A stretch of DNA of 64,000 bases, from NCBI RefSeq assembly GCF_001880225.1, contig NZ_CP009654.1, positions 744,001 through 808,000 on the forward strand, given 5' to 3'. Below are positions 48,521 to 61,242 of this stretch, one piece after another. A model generated the notes under the pieces. It saw nothing but the letters and a program-made list of their open reading frames with translations, was not told where the DNA came from and made no database searches. The translations under genes were made by a program, and so were the position numbers. Origin of the DNA: Francisella frigiditurris. GTDB lineage: Bacteria > Pseudomonadota > Gammaproteobacteria > Francisellales > Francisellaceae. How positions within the stretch are numbered: the first letter of the stretch is position 1; each line of letters starts with the position of its first letter.

Positions 48521-51402
<2,882 letters not shown>

Positions 51403-51458
51403 TTTCTATGCTAAATTGTTAAATATTTTTATAAAAGATATATAACCCAAAACACAGT

Positions 51459-51573
51459 TTTGGCGATGATAGCTTGTAGGAACCACCTGATCCCATTCCG
51501 AACTCAGAAGTGAAACTATAACACGCCGATGATAGTCTAGCATTCGCTAGGTGAAAGTAGGTAGTCGCCATCT
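51459..51573 (+). rRNA. rrf: 5S ribosomal RNA
   Basis: About 115 nt. Terminal helix TTGGCGA pairs with TCGCCAT, and the conserved core CCGAACTCAGAAGTGAAAC is at 51498-51516. It is the last gene of the rRNA operon, 56 nt after 23S. Ends are estimated to within two or three bases. Confidence 0.93.
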
Positions 51574-51583
51574 TTTTCCATTT

Positions 51584-51620
51584 AAAGCCCCTCTAAGTAA
51601 TCCTTAGCGGGGCTTTCTTC
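51584..51620 (+). terminator. Rho-independent terminator of the rRNA operon
   Basis: Stem AAAGCCCC ... GGGGCTTT with an inner CTAAG/CTTAG helix around a short loop, followed by a T-rich CTTC tract. Placed 10 nt after 5S. The strongest terminator structure in the window. Confidence 0.88.
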
Positions 51621-51733
51621 GTTCTAAAAGACTCTTAAATTATTGTTTGTGTTTGCTTTTTCTATAAATAAATTTGTTTCTTTGGATATAAGCGTATAAT
51701 TTAAATATTGAGATAATTAATGAGAATATAAAA

Positions 51734-53155
51734 ATGAATATCTTATTAACTAAAGTTGTTAAAAAATTTAATGTTAAGGAAGGTTTTGAAGTTATAAATC
51801 CAGTTAATAAAGATAAATTAGCAACTATAGCTAACAATACCAATATAGAAATAAAAGAATCAATAAGAAAAGCTAAAAATACACAGAAGGAATGGAATCG
51901 ATTTTTACAAAAAGAGAAATCAAAAATTCTAAGAAAATGGTATGAGCTTTTGATTCAAAATATCGATGATTTAGCTCAAATTATTACTCTTGAAAGTGGT
52001 AAACCTTTGCTAGAAGCAAGAGCAGAGGTTAATTATAGTGCAGGTTTTATTGAATGGTATGCAGAAAAAGCTAAACGTATAGATGGTAAATTAATTAGTA
52101 GCCCTTTTCCAAATACAGAAATAAAAGTTACTTATGAACCTGTTGGTGTTGTAGCAGCGATAGCTCCATGGAACTTTCCATTGGCTATGATTACTAGAAA
52201 GATAGCTCCTGCATTTGCAGCAGGGTGCGCGGTGGTTGTTAAACCTTCTGAACTTACTCCTTTATCAGCGTTAGCTGCTAAAATACTTGCTGAAGAAGCA
52301 GGTATTCCTAAAAATTTATTTCAAGTAGTTTGTGGTGATTCTAAAGAAATAGGTAAAGAAATGACATCTAATATTGATGTGAGAAAGATTACTTTTACAG
52401 GATCAACTCGTATAGGAAAGCTTTTAATGTCTCAATCTTCTCAAAATGTTAAAAAAATTTCATTAGAACTTGGTGGAAATGCACCTTTTATAGTTTTTGA
52501 TACAGCTGACATTGATGTTGCTGTTAAAGCTTTATTAGTTTCTAAATTTAGAAACGCTGGGCAAGTATGTATTGCCCCTAATAGAATATTTGTTCAAGAA
52601 AATATAAAACCTAAATTTATAAAGATCCTTATTAGTGAAGTGTCTAAGTTAAAGGTTGGTAATGGTCTAGAAGAGGGTGTTATAGTTGGTCCATTAATAA
52701 GTGATCAGGCAATTACCAAGGTTAAGACTCATATAAAAAATGCTGTAGATAATGGAGCTAAAGTAATTTTAGGTGGAAAGAGTCATGAGTTAGGTGGTAC
52801 TTTCTTTGAGCCTACGGTTATTGATGGAATGACTGATAATATGCAAACAAGTTGTGAAGAGGTTTTTGGACCTGTAGTAAACATTTATACATTCAAAACT
52901 GAAGAAGAAGCAATTACTCGAGCAAATAATACTCCTTATGGGTTAGCAAGTTATTTTTTCAGTAATGATGTTAAACAAATAGAAAGAGTTAGAAATGCTA
53001 TAGAAGCAGGAATGATTGGAATTAATTTTGGTGTGCTTTCAACTGAGTCAGCGCCTTTTGGAGGGGTTAAAGAGTCAGGCTTAGGTAGAGAGGGTTCTGA
53101 TGATGGTATTTATGAATTTTTAGAGCCTAAATATAGTATGCAAAGCTTTAATTAA
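51734..53155 (+). CDS. gabD: Succinate-semialdehyde dehydrogenase, aldehyde dehydrogenase family
   Basis: A 473-residue NAD(P)-dependent aldehyde dehydrogenase. The cofactor and active-site segments are VAAIAPWNFPLAMITRKIAP, FTGSTRIGKLLM, the general base in LELGGNAPF and the nucleophile in NAGQVCIAPNR. The C-terminal SAPFGGVKESGLGREGS is also typical. The overall sequence is closest to GabD-type enzymes that oxidise succinate semialdehyde to succinate. It has its own A/T-rich upstream region after the rRNA terminator and converges on the peptide transporter. Confidence 0.82.
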   Translation: MNILLTKVVKKFNVKEGFEVINPVNKDKLATIANNTNIEIKESIRKAKNTQKEWNRFLQKEKSKILRKWYELLIQNIDDLAQIITLESGKPLLEARAEVNYSAGFIEWYAEKAKRIDGKLISSPFPNTEIKVTYEPVGVVAAIAPWNFPLAMITRKIAPAFAAGCAVVVKPSELTPLSALAAKILAEEAGIPKNLFQVVCGDSKEIGKEMTSNIDVRKITFTGSTRIGKLLMSQSSQNVKKISLELGGNAPFIVFDTADIDVAVKALLVSKFRNAGQVCIAPNRIFVQENIKPKFIKILISEVSKLKVGNGLEEGVIVGPLISDQAITKVKTHIKNAVDNGAKVILGGKSHELGGTFFEPTVIDGMTDNMQTSCEEVFGPVVNIYTFKTEEEAITRANNTPYGLASYFFSNDVKQIERVRNAIEAGMIGINFGVLSTESAPFGGVKESGLGREGSDDGIYEFLEPKYSMQSFN

Positions 53156-53162
53156 TATTCTC

Positions 53163-54578
53163 TTAAATGTTATATAGTCTTTTTAATTGTTTAGATATTA
53201 TGAGAATAATTAATCCTATTATTATAGCTGTAATTGTTAAGTTAAAGAATAAATGATAATAAGCTTTAGCTTGAATTATTGAAGAAGTATCTTTGATATC
53301 ACCGACATCTGTGAAAGTAGCAATATAGCTAGCAAAATAATTACTAAGAGAGGATTTAATTCCCCATACTCCAAATAGTAAAGCAACTATATCAGCGGGA
53401 GCTACTTTGCTTATGGCTGCTAACCCTGTTGGGCTGCAACATAGCTCTCCCATAGTAATAAGCATATATCCTAAAACTATCCAAAGAAGAGATGGAGAAA
53501 ATCCTTTAATAGCCAAATTTGCACTAATAGCAAAAGCACCCATTGCCAATCCAGTTATTATTAGCCCAGCTCCCATTTTTCTAAAAATACTAATATTCCA
53601 CTTTCCCCATATAATAGCGAAGAAAGGAGCTAAAATTATAATAAATAAGCTATTGAAAACATGTGTGTTGGCAGCAGATATAGAAAAGCCGAAAATATTT
53701 AAATTAACAAATCTTTCTGTAAATAGTAAAACACTAGTTGCTGTTTGCTCAAAAAGTATCCAAAAAAACATAACGATAATTGAAACTTTTAATACAGCTA
53801 GAATAGGAATAGTATATTCCTTGCCACCTTTTATGGTTTTGTAAATTAAATAAATAAAAACAATGATAGTCATTATATATAAAACATTTGCAGTATTTTT
53901 TGCATGAAATATTAAGTATTGAAATATACAAACAGCTATTAATGCAGAAATAATAGTTATTATATGAGTTTTTTTAGATACTAGGATATGATCTTTTGGG
54001 ATTATTTTTTTAATTTCTCCGATAAATAGAACTAATAATCCTAGTCCCATTCCAAAAGCAGCTGTTGCAAAACCAGCATGCCAACTAAAGTATTTTGCAA
54101 TAAGTGGTACAGCTATTAGAGCTAAGCCACTACCTAGATTTACAGCCATATAAAATAATGTGTATCCACTATCTCTTAAATGGTCATTTGAGTTATTATA
54201 ATTTCGGCCTATATTCGTAGCCATAGAAGATTTAAAAAAACCTGTTCCAACGACAACAAAGGCAAGCCCCCAGAAAAATGATTGCTGAGTTGATAGTAAA
54301 ATATGACCAATCATGATAAATATACATCCATATTTTACGCTAGTAGTATGTCCTAGGAAGGTATCAGAGATATAGCCACCAATTAAGGGAGTCATATATA
54401 CAAAAGCAACATAGCTTCCATAGGTTAAGTATGCTTGAGTATCACTCATACCCCAAAATTCACTAGTGAGATAAAGGATTAATAAGGCGCGCATGCCGTA
54501 ATAACTAAATCTTTCCCAGATTTCCACCCCACAAAGAATCCAAAGGCCTTTTGGCTGCTGACTTAAAGTTTTAATCAT
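53163..54578 (-). CDS. Proton-dependent oligopeptide transporter, POT family
   Basis: A 471-residue major facilitator with about 12-14 helices, importing di- and tripeptides with protons. POT signatures are visible: ERFSYYGMRALLILYL, GGYISDTFLGHT and FYMAVNLGSGLALIAVPLI. The ExxER motif is represented by EIWERFSYYG in helix 1. It fits the peptide-based nutrition of Francisella. It ends 7 nt from the convergent gabD stop. Confidence 0.9.
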   Translation of the reverse strand: MIKTLSQQPKGLWILCGVEIWERFSYYGMRALLILYLTSEFWGMSDTQAYLTYGSYVAFVYMTPLIGGYISDTFLGHTTSVKYGCIFIMIGHILLSTQQSFFWGLAFVVVGTGFFKSSMATNIGRNYNNSNDHLRDSGYTLFYMAVNLGSGLALIAVPLIAKYFSWHAGFATAAFGMGLGLLVLFIGEIKKIIPKDHILVSKKTHIITIISALIAVCIFQYLIFHAKNTANVLYIMTIIVFIYLIYKTIKGGKEYTIPILAVLKVSIIVMFFWILFEQTATSVLLFTERFVNLNIFGFSISAANTHVFNSLFIIILAPFFAIIWGKWNISIFRKMGAGLIITGLAMGAFAISANLAIKGFSPSLLWIVLGYMLITMGELCCSPTGLAAISKVAPADIVALLFGVWGIKSSLSNYFASYIATFTDVGDIKDTSSIIQAKAYYHLFFNLTITAIIIGLIILIISKQLKRLYNI

Positions 54579-54649
54579 ACTTTATCTAAAATAGGACTAA
54601 CTAATTAGAAGAATATCATTAAATATAGCAGTATAGTAAATACTAAATT

Positions 54650-55306
54650 CTAGAAAGTAATAGCTTGGATAATTTGTAGAGTAAAACTAATAAAAGGGTT
54701 TAAAATGAAAAATAATAAGTTACCTCCTTGAAAAGGAATTATTATTAAAGCTAATAAAATAAAAAAACCATATCTTTCAATACTATTGTATTTGTAAGCT
54801 ACTTTAGGAGGTAAGATAGCTGAAACTATTCTGCTGCCATCAAGTGGAGGAATGGGCAGTAGATTTAGCACCATAAGAACAACATTAATAATCATTCCAT
54901 AAAGAGCCATTTGTTGTATATATGGATGTAAGGTTATATGTTTATATAAAAGTGCCCATACTACAGCCATAATAAAATTAGCTAGAGGTCCAGCTAAAGC
55001 CACCATGGCCATGTCAGATCTAGGATTTTTAAGGTTGTTATAATTTATAGGAACAGGTTTTGCCCATCCAAAAATAAAAGGAAATCCAACAGTCATTGAT
55101 GATAATAGAAGTAGTCCTGGAACAATAATTGTTCCAATTAAATCTATATGTGGGACGGGGTTTAAAGTCACTCTCCCAAGATTATATGCAGTTTTATCTC
55201 CACGAAATTTAGCAATATATGCATGAGCAGCTTCGTGTAGAGTAATAGCAAATATCAAAGGGATGCCAGCCATTAAAATAGTTAGCAATAATTGGTTTAG
55301 ATCCAT
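54650..55306 (-). CDS. Site-2 protease family membrane metalloprotease
   Basis: A 218-residue M50-type protein with about six helices. The zinc motif H-E-x-x-H is in ITLHEAAHAYIAKFRGD, and the third ligand region is NLLPIPPLDGSRI in place of the usual N-P-D-G. There is no PDZ domain, so it is not RseP but the short YwhC/YdhJ-like type. Natural substrates of this group are mostly unknown. It lies downstream of pirin on the same strand. Confidence 0.8.
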   Translation of the reverse strand: MDLNQLLLTILMAGIPLIFAITLHEAAHAYIAKFRGDKTAYNLGRVTLNPVPHIDLIGTIIVPGLLLLSSMTVGFPFIFGWAKPVPINYNNLKNPRSDMAMVALAGPLANFIMAVVWALLYKHITLHPYIQQMALYGMIINVVLMVLNLLPIPPLDGSRIVSAILPPKVAYKYNSIERYGFFILLALIIIPFQGGNLLFFILNPFISFTLQIIQAITF

Positions 55307-55368
55307 ATTTAAATTAATAAGAATTGTTTGAGTATAGATTATAGTAATTACTTAACAAAAGATGAAGA

Positions 55369-56235
55369 TTATATAGTGAATTTATGTGGTAAAGGAATAA
55401 ATTCATTTTCATCATCAACTACTTTATCAAAACGTTGGGCAAGCCAATCTTCTTTTGCTTGAGAAATTCGATCAGCATGAGATGAAACAAAATTCCATTC
55501 GATAAATCTCCTGCCAAGAGATACTCCACCAAGAATAATAAACTCACTATTAGTGTTTGCTAATATGTGTGTACTTTCTTTATCTGGAATACCTAAGGCG
55601 TATTGAGTTATTTTCTCCTGGCCAACTGTTATCTCTCCTGAAAGAACATATATTCCTATTTCTTCTTTATTTGGTAATGTTAGACTATTACCTTTTAATA
55701 TATTTATCTTTGCAAATAGAGTATCACAGTAGGTTTTGACAGGAGATGACTTGTTCCATGCTGTTCCTATAATTAATTTTATTTGAGTATCATTGACTTC
55801 AAAGGTTGGTAGATTCTCTTTTGAATAATGAAAGAAAGCTGGCTCAGTCTCTTCAACTTCACTTGGTAGAGCTAGCCAAAATTGTAAGCCATGTATTAGC
55901 CTTTTATTTTTACGTATATTTTCTGGCTCTCTTTCTGAGTGTACTATTCCTTTTCCTGCAAGCATTAAATTAAGGTCACCAGGTTTTATAGTTTGAAAAC
56001 TTCCAATAGAATCTCTATGAATAATCTCTCCATCAAATAGATATGTTACTGTGGCAAGATTAATATGTGGATGAGGAAGAATATCTAGACCTTTATTTTC
56101 TGAAAGTTCTATTGGACCAAAATGATCAAAAAATATCCATGGTCCAACCATTTTTTGCTTTGCTGATGGAAGTAATCTATTAATAGGGAGATTTCCAATA
56201 TTCTTTTTTCTTGGTTTTAATATATCTTTTAGCAT
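55369..56235 (-). CDS. Pirin family protein
   Basis: A 288-residue bicupin. The N-terminal cupin has the metal-binding residues in DILPHPHINLATVTYLFDG (two His) and LMLAGKGIVHSERE (His and Glu), which is the pirin signature. RSVxxLLP-like NRLLPSAKQKMVGPWIFFDHFGP opens the domain. The C-terminal cupin is more diverged. Bacterial pirins are quercetinase-like or regulate pyruvate dehydrogenase in some species; the role here is unknown. Confidence 0.87.
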   Translation of the reverse strand: MLKDILKPRKKNIGNLPINRLLPSAKQKMVGPWIFFDHFGPIELSENKGLDILPHPHINLATVTYLFDGEIIHRDSIGSFQTIKPGDLNLMLAGKGIVHSEREPENIRKNKRLIHGLQFWLALPSEVEETEPAFFHYSKENLPTFEVNDTQIKLIIGTAWNKSSPVKTYCDTLFAKINILKGNSLTLPNKEEIGIYVLSGEITVGQEKITQYALGIPDKESTHILANTNSEFIILGGVSLGRRFIEWNFVSSHADRISQAKEDWLAQRFDKVVDDENEFIPLPHKFTI

Positions 56236-56457
56236 ACATAGAAAGTTTTGAATAATGTTTGTTTATAAAATATAACAAAAAAAAGTCACACTCTCTAATC
56301 GTTATTGTTAATCAACAAGATTGGATGTAAATTGAAAATAATGAATAGCAGGTATTTAAAAAAGAATAAAGATTGTAAAAGTTAAGTCTTATATAATGAA
56401 GTTATATCAAATCATAGTAGGTTTGGTGTGAACTTGGCAGTGTTGCTGTATAAAAGC

Positions 56458-56541
56458 TTGATAAAAATTTTTTTTACGGTAATACTTGAACGACAGAGAT
56501 TTTTGAGTGGTTAATTTAACCGTTGTATAGGAGGTGCCAGG
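56458..56541 (+). promoter_or_regulatory. Leader region of the HTH-like gene: promoter, palindrome and strong RBS
   Basis: The 306-base gap between pirin and the next gene holds TTGATA at 56458-56463 and TAATAC at 56480-56485 (16 bases apart), then the palindrome GGTTAATTTAACC at 56509-56521, and AGGAGGTG at 56529-56536, one of the strongest ribosome-binding sites in the window. The palindrome lies just before the RBS and could be an operator or affect RBS access. I see nothing further upstream. Confidence 0.4.
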
Positions 56542-56880
56542 ATGGCAAATCAATACTCAGGAAATTTTGAACAGATAATAAGAAATAGATTTAAATGTTC
56601 TGCAAAAGATATTCTTCTAGTTTGTAAGAAGAAAGGTTTTAGTTACTATGATGCTGAGAAGTTTCTTGGTTTTAAGCATGTGACTATAAGAAAATGGGCA
56701 AAAAGATTTGATATTAAATTAATTCCAAGAATTAAGAGGAAAGAAGATATTCTTTCGACGAAAAAAGAACAAGATTATATCAAACAATGTAAAAAAAGAG
56801 ATATAACAAAGAATAATATTTTTAGTAGAAGTTGGATAAATAATTTAAAATTTTATAAGTCTAGTAAAGCTAAATCTTGA
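56542..56880 (+). CDS. Small basic HTH-like protein of unknown function
   Basis: A 112-residue, strongly basic protein. Residues 25-55 ([20 protein letters not shown], then [19 protein letters not shown]) match a helix-turn-helix pattern of the A-x-x-L-G-x-x-x-x-T-V-R-x-W-A-K-R type. The rest is lysine-rich. A DNA- or RNA-binding role is likely. It has an exceptionally strong RBS and its 3' end overlaps the convergent psd gene by 28 nt. No family recognised; it is too small and lacks a catalytic domain for a transposase. Confidence 0.6.
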   Translation: MANQYSGNFEQIIRNRFKCSAKDILLVCKKKGFSYYDAEKFLGFKHVTIRKWAKRFDIKLIPRIKRKEDILSTKKEQDYIKQCKKRDITKNNIFSRSWINNLKFYKSSKAKS

Positions 56881-57701
56881 TTAACCATAATAGAGCTTTC
56901 TTCTGAGAAATTGAAAGAAAGTTTTAAACTATCTTGTGGTAATAAAATAATTACAGTTGAACCGAAATTAAACCAACCTAACGGTTCTCCTTTTTTGAAA
57001 GCTAAATTGTATTTTTCTTTATCATATATCCATGTTTGAGTAGTTGAGTAATAATTTGGTGCGACTTTTCCATGCCATACAGTTTCGATACCGGCTACTA
57101 ATAAAGCTCCAACAAAGATGACTGCTACTTCACCTATTTTGGTATCAAAATAGCAAACTAATCTTTCATTTTTTGCAAAAAGACCATCTATGTTATTAGT
57201 GGTGGTTTCATTTACTGAAAATAACTTTCCAGGAACGTAAACCATTTTAGTCAAGGTGCCATCTATAGGCATATGAACTCTGTGGTAGTCTCTAGGTGAG
57301 AGATAAATTGTTGCAAACTGTTTAAAATCAGTTTCTGAGCTATTAGCGATAAGAGCTTTTAAAGAGAAGTTTTTATTTTTTGCTTGAATAATTGTGTTAT
57401 CAACTATCTGACCAAATTGGGTTAAGCAACCATCTGCAGGAGATGAAATAATTTTAGAATCATTATTTAATGGTCTAATACCTTCTTTTAGTTCTCTAAT
57501 AAAAAATTCATTAAAAGATTTATAGTTATCTATATCATTATCTTTTGCTTCATCTAAGTTAATTTTGAATTTTTTGATAGCCAAATTTATTAAATAATTT
57601 TTTAATAATTTATTTCTACAATCAGCTATTTTTCCAACAATTCTAGATAGAATTGCTTGAGGTAATAATTGTTGTAATAATATAAAAAGGTTTTCTTTCA
57701 T
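56853..57701 (-). CDS. psd: Phosphatidylserine decarboxylase proenzyme
   Basis: Converts phosphatidylserine to phosphatidylethanolamine, 282 residues. The self-cleavage motif is [13 protein letters not shown] (L/F-G-S-T), where the Ser becomes the pyruvoyl group, about 35 residues from the C-terminus. The substrate and catalytic region includes [16 protein letters not shown] and [16 protein letters not shown]. Segment [11 protein letters not shown] is also conserved. It runs divergently from the BamC-like gene. With Pcs at 40.6 kb, both PE and PC synthesis are represented. Confidence 0.94.
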   Translation of the reverse strand: MKENLFILLQQLLPQAILSRIVGKIADCRNKLLKNYLINLAIKKFKINLDEAKDNDIDNYKSFNEFFIRELKEGIRPLNNDSKIISSPADGCLTQFGQIVDNTIIQAKNKNFSLKALIANSSETDFKQFATIYLSPRDYHRVHMPIDGTLTKMVYVPGKLFSVNETTTNNIDGLFAKNERLVCYFDTKIGEVAVIFVGALLVAGIETVWHGKVAPNYYSTTQTWIYDKEKYNLAFKKGEPLGWFNFGSTVIILLPQDSLKLSFNFSEESSIMVNQDLALLDL

Positions 57702-57765
57702 AAAAGCCTCCTAAGTAGAAAATTTAAATATATATTATGTAGCTTAAGATATTAGTATATCACTA

Positions 57766-57774
57766 TGTTATAAT
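57766..57774 (+). promoter_or_regulatory. Extended -10 promoter of the BamC-like gene
   Basis: TGTTATAAT lies 32 bases before the start codon, identical to the extended -10 before gyrA. No convincing -35 is present at the usual distance. Confidence 0.45.
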
Positions 57775-57805
57775 GTTGCCTAAGTAATTTATGTTTAGTA
57801 AATAG

Positions 57806-58795
57806 ATGAAGAAAATAAAAAAATATTTACTCTTATTATTGCCTTTGATGGCACTTCAAGGTTGTGCGGGAGATGGTGTTGAATCAGATTTTAGTTATGA
57901 AAATTTGACAGATACTATAGAGGGGGCTCCTTTTAGAAATAGAAAATATGATTATGCGCGTAGAAAAGTTATAGAAAGTCCGCCATTAAAAGTTCCTGCC
58001 GGATTAAATGGCGATGATATTAAACCTAGATTTACTATGCCTGATGGGGAAAATGAGTTTCCTGCATCACAAGTTGCTGAGGCAGAAAGGGATATGCTCC
58101 CACCTAGTTTTGCAACCACATATAATATGGCTAAAATTATTAGAGCCCAGACGTATAAAGTGGCAATTAGTGTCGTCTATGATGATAAAAATAATATGAA
58201 ATTGGTATTTAGAGAACCATTAAGTGTGACTCTTAAACTATTAGATGATTATTTTCATGCCCAGCCTGATGAGTACGAAGTAATGACTACTGAAAAACAA
58301 TTACTTTCAGGTTATTTGATTAAAGTAAAAGCTCTAAAAAAAGATGTTATATATATAATTAAAGCTAGAAAAGTTGATAATTTATCGAGTCTTGTTACTA
58401 TGAGTGTTGTCTTAAGCGGTGATGGTGAGACTATAGCAGATGATAATATCACTGAAAGTTCAAGGCTTCTGTCAGAAATAAGGAAAGCATTAAATAATAA
58501 AGAGCTTGATGAGAGTAATTTTGATTTACAAGCTGAGGCTGATGAAGTCCAAACATCTCAAATAAATGATAAATCTAGTAAATCTGGTTTAGGTGGATTA
58601 TCTGGAGGTCTTGGATTAGGTAAGAAGGATAAGTTACATTCTTTCCAACTAGATTCATATAATAAATCAATTGATAATAGTGGTAGTACAGATGCTTCAA
58701 AACCTTCTGCTTCAGAAATAAATAATATACAGCCAACATCACCAGATAATAATGAAATTTATAATAGTGATGCTAAAGTTGATGAAATTAATTAG
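57806..58795 (+). CDS. bamC: BamC-like outer-membrane lipoprotein
   Basis: A 329-residue lipoprotein with lipobox LMALQGC (Cys20). After it comes the BamC-type segment, Y-x-x-x-x-x-x-P-P-L-K-V-P-A-G-L (VIESPPLKVPAGLNGDDIKP), which in E. coli binds BamD. A folded domain follows (about 110-235), then a low-complexity tail rich in Ser, Asn and Gly (GLGGLSGGLGLGKKDK). The second helix-grip domain of BamC is not obvious. Assignment is by lipobox and linker pattern; nadM follows after 8 nt. Confidence 0.6.
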   Translation: MKKIKKYLLLLLPLMALQGCAGDGVESDFSYENLTDTIEGAPFRNRKYDYARRKVIESPPLKVPAGLNGDDIKPRFTMPDGENEFPASQVAEAERDMLPPSFATTYNMAKIIRAQTYKVAISVVYDDKNNMKLVFREPLSVTLKLLDDYFHAQPDEYEVMTTEKQLLSGYLIKVKALKKDVIYIIKARKVDNLSSLVTMSVVLSGDGETIADDNITESSRLLSEIRKALNNKELDESNFDLQAEADEVQTSQINDKSSKSGLGGLSGGLGLGKKDKLHSFQLDSYNKSIDNSGSTDASKPSASEINNIQPTSPDNNEIYNSDAKVDEIN

Positions 58796-58803
58796 AAAAC
58801 ATT

Positions 58804-59847
58804 ATGAAAAAATATGATTTTTCAGTTTTTATTGGAAGGTTTCAGCCGTTCCATGTGGGACACTTGCATAATATAAAAAAAGCTTTAGTTCATAGTAATA
58901 AAATAATTATAAATGTTGGAAGCTCATTTAGTGCTCCAAATATAAAAAATCCTTTTTCATTTGGTCAACGAAAACAAATGATAATATCTGATTTAGAAGT
59001 AGCAAATATAGATATATCAAGAGTTAATATAGAGCCTTTGGCTGACTATTTTTACCAAGAAGAGAAGTGGGAACAGCACCTAAGAGATAATGTTAATAAA
59101 TATACTGATTTAAATAGCACTGTAGCTATAGTTGGACATAAAAAAGATGATACAAGTTATTATTTGAAAAGTTTTCCAGAGTGGGAATATATATCTGTTG
59201 ATAATTATAAAAATTATAATGCTACAGATTTTAGAGAAAGTTTTTATAAAGGCAAAATATTAAAAGATTACATAATAAGCAGCTCCTTATATGAAGGAAC
59301 ATATGGTTTTTTGAGAGATTTTTTAAAAACTGAACAATATACCTTTTTAAAAGAAGAATATGAATATGTTGAGGCATATAAAAAATTATGGTCTACAGCG
59401 CCATATAAACCTGTCTTAGTTACTACAGATGCATTAGTTATTATAAATAATAATGTACTTCTTGTTCAGAGAAAAAATCATCCTGGTAAAGATTTATGGG
59501 CATTGCCTGGAGGGTTTCTAGATAATGATGAATTTATAGAAACGGGAGTGATAAGAGAGCTCTATGAAGAAACAACTATAGATTTAACAATAGATCAACT
59601 AGCTTTAGCAAGACAAGGTACTTATGTTTTTGATTATCCAGCTCGTTCGGTAAGAGGAAGAACTATTACTCATGTAAGTTTATTTATTTTTCAAGGTTTA
59701 TCGGATTTACCAGCAACAAAAGCTCAAGATGATGCAAAGGCATTAAAATGGGTTCCTTTAGATATTATTTTAAATAGCATGTGTGATAGAATGCTAGAAG
59801 ACCATTATCAAATAATTACAGTTTTATCTGAAAAGCTAACAAAGTAG
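58804..59847 (+). CDS. nadM: Bifunctional NMN adenylyltransferase / Nudix hydrolase
   Basis: A 347-residue fusion. The N-terminal adenylyltransferase (1-185) has FIGRFQPFHVGHLHN with the H-x-G-H motif at 17-20. The C-terminal Nudix domain has the box GGFLDNDEFIETGV then IRELYEETTI (G-x5-E-x7-R-E-x2-E-E). In Francisella the NadM enzyme takes part in an NAD route through amidated NMN made by an NMN synthetase. The Nudix half probably hydrolyses ADP-ribose. Adjacent to glmU (15 nt). Confidence 0.9.
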   Translation: MKKYDFSVFIGRFQPFHVGHLHNIKKALVHSNKIIINVGSSFSAPNIKNPFSFGQRKQMIISDLEVANIDISRVNIEPLADYFYQEEKWEQHLRDNVNKYTDLNSTVAIVGHKKDDTSYYLKSFPEWEYISVDNYKNYNATDFRESFYKGKILKDYIISSSLYEGTYGFLRDFLKTEQYTFLKEEYEYVEAYKKLWSTAPYKPVLVTTDALVIINNNVLLVQRKNHPGKDLWALPGGFLDNDEFIETGVIRELYEETTIDLTIDQLALARQGTYVFDYPARSVRGRTITHVSLFIFQGLSDLPATKAQDDAKALKWVPLDIILNSMCDRMLEDHYQIITVLSEKLTK

Positions 59848-59862
59848 AGTTAAGGAGATTTT

Positions 59863-61230
59863 ATGAGTTTATCTGTAATAATTTTAGCAGCTGGAAAGGG
59901 TTCTAGAATGAACTCTAATAAACCAAAAGTTTTACAAACGTTAGCTGGTAAACCACTTATTAGACATGTTGTAGATACAGTAGAAGAGCTAAAAGCAGAT
60001 AACATAATTGTTGTAACTGGACACTTGCGTGAGCAATTGGAACAATGCTTAGAAGATAAAAAAGTTACTTTTGTATATCAAAAAGAGCAGCTTGGTACAG
60101 GTCATGCGGTATTGCAATGTTTACCACATATAAATAAAAATGATAAGGTTTTAATTTTATATGGAGATGTACCATTAATATCAGTTGAAGTGTTGAATGA
60201 TTTATTAAAAACGCATGCAACAGATCTTGGTGTATTAACTGCTTTTGTAAAAGATCCAACTGGTTTAGGAAGGATCATTCGCGATAAGTTTGGTAAAGTT
60301 TCAGAAATTGTCGAAGAAAAAGATGCTTTGGAAATACAAAAACAAATTAAAGAAATTAATACTGGTATATATTGTGTGAATGAGAAATTCTTATCTCAAT
60401 GGCTACCTCAAGTAAAAGCTGAAAATGCTCAAAAAGAATATTATTTAACGGATATTGTAAAGTTTGCTAAAAGGGATGATGTCGCTATACATGTAAGTCA
60501 TCCCATTGAAGAATTTGAGATTCTAGGTGTAAATGATAGGGCACAATTAGCGAGTTTAGAAAGAGTCTGGCAACAGAATCAAGCTCATCTGATAATGTCT
60601 CAAGGTGTCAGTATCGCTGATCCTGCACGATTTGATATTAGAGGTGAATTGACAGTTGGTAAAGACTGTTGGTTTGATATAAATGTAATTATCAAAGGTA
60701 AAGTTGTAGTTGGTAATAATGTTGTAGTTGGTGCAAATTGCATACTGAAGAACTGCACTATAGAGAGTGGGGCAAAAATTAAAGCTAATACTATGGTTGA
60801 TGGTTCTATTATAAGAGAGAATGCTATAGTAGGCCCTTTTGCAAGGGTAAGACCAGGTTGTGATATTCAGTCAGAAGCTGTTATAGGAAACTTTGTTGAA
60901 ACCAAAAATACTTATTTAGGTAAAGGGTCAAAAGCATCACACCTAACATATCTTGGAGATAGTGAAATTGGTGAAAAATGTAATATAGGCGCGGGTGTAA
61001 TTACATGTAACTATGATGGTGCTAATAAGCATAAAACAATTATTAAATCTCATGCATTTATTGGTTCAGATTCTCAACTTGTTGCTCCAGTCACGGTTGG
61101 ACAGGGTGCTACTGTTGGAGCAGGATCCACAATTGTTAAGGATGTTGCAGATGATCAGTTGGCTATATCTAGAGCTAAACAGAAACTTATAGATAGTTGG
61201 GTTAGACCTGTTAAAAAGATTGAAAAATAA
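59863..61230 (+). CDS. glmU: Bifunctional GlcNAc-1-P uridyltransferase / GlcN-1-P acetyltransferase
   Basis: Makes UDP-GlcNAc for peptidoglycan and lipid A, 455 residues. N-terminal uridyltransferase motif LAAGKGSRMNSNKPKVLQ and the QLGTGHAV and LYGDVPLI segments. The C-terminal left-handed beta helix is the acetyltransferase, with GPFARVRPG, KNTYLGKGSKASHLTYLGDS and the N-Y-D motif (ITCNYDGANKHKT). Followed 12 nt later by glmS, which feeds the same pathway. Confidence 0.96.
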   Translation: MSLSVIILAAGKGSRMNSNKPKVLQTLAGKPLIRHVVDTVEELKADNIIVVTGHLREQLEQCLEDKKVTFVYQKEQLGTGHAVLQCLPHINKNDKVLILYGDVPLISVEVLNDLLKTHATDLGVLTAFVKDPTGLGRIIRDKFGKVSEIVEEKDALEIQKQIKEINTGIYCVNEKFLSQWLPQVKAENAQKEYYLTDIVKFAKRDDVAIHVSHPIEEFEILGVNDRAQLASLERVWQQNQAHLIMSQGVSIADPARFDIRGELTVGKDCWFDINVIIKGKVVVGNNVVVGANCILKNCTIESGAKIKANTMVDGSIIRENAIVGPFARVRPGCDIQSEAVIGNFVETKNTYLGKGSKASHLTYLGDSEIGEKCNIGAGVITCNYDGANKHKTIIKSHAFIGSDSQLVAPVTVGQGATVGAGSTIVKDVADDQLAISRAKQKLIDSWVRPVKKIEK

Positions 61231-61242
61231 GAGAGTTTAGAT

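Noticed and set aside
51640-51843. Leftward 67-codon ORF at the start of the gabD region
   Set aside because: It is the antisense of the gabD 5' end and upstream A/T-rich DNA, with no independent support.
53407-53844. Long antisense ORF opposite the peptide transporter
   Set aside because: Transmembrane genes often leave long open frames on the opposite strand; no start site or motif supports it.
61231-61242. glmS ribozyme
   Set aside because: The gap to glmU is only 12 nt, and the ribozyme is a feature of Gram-positive glmS genes.
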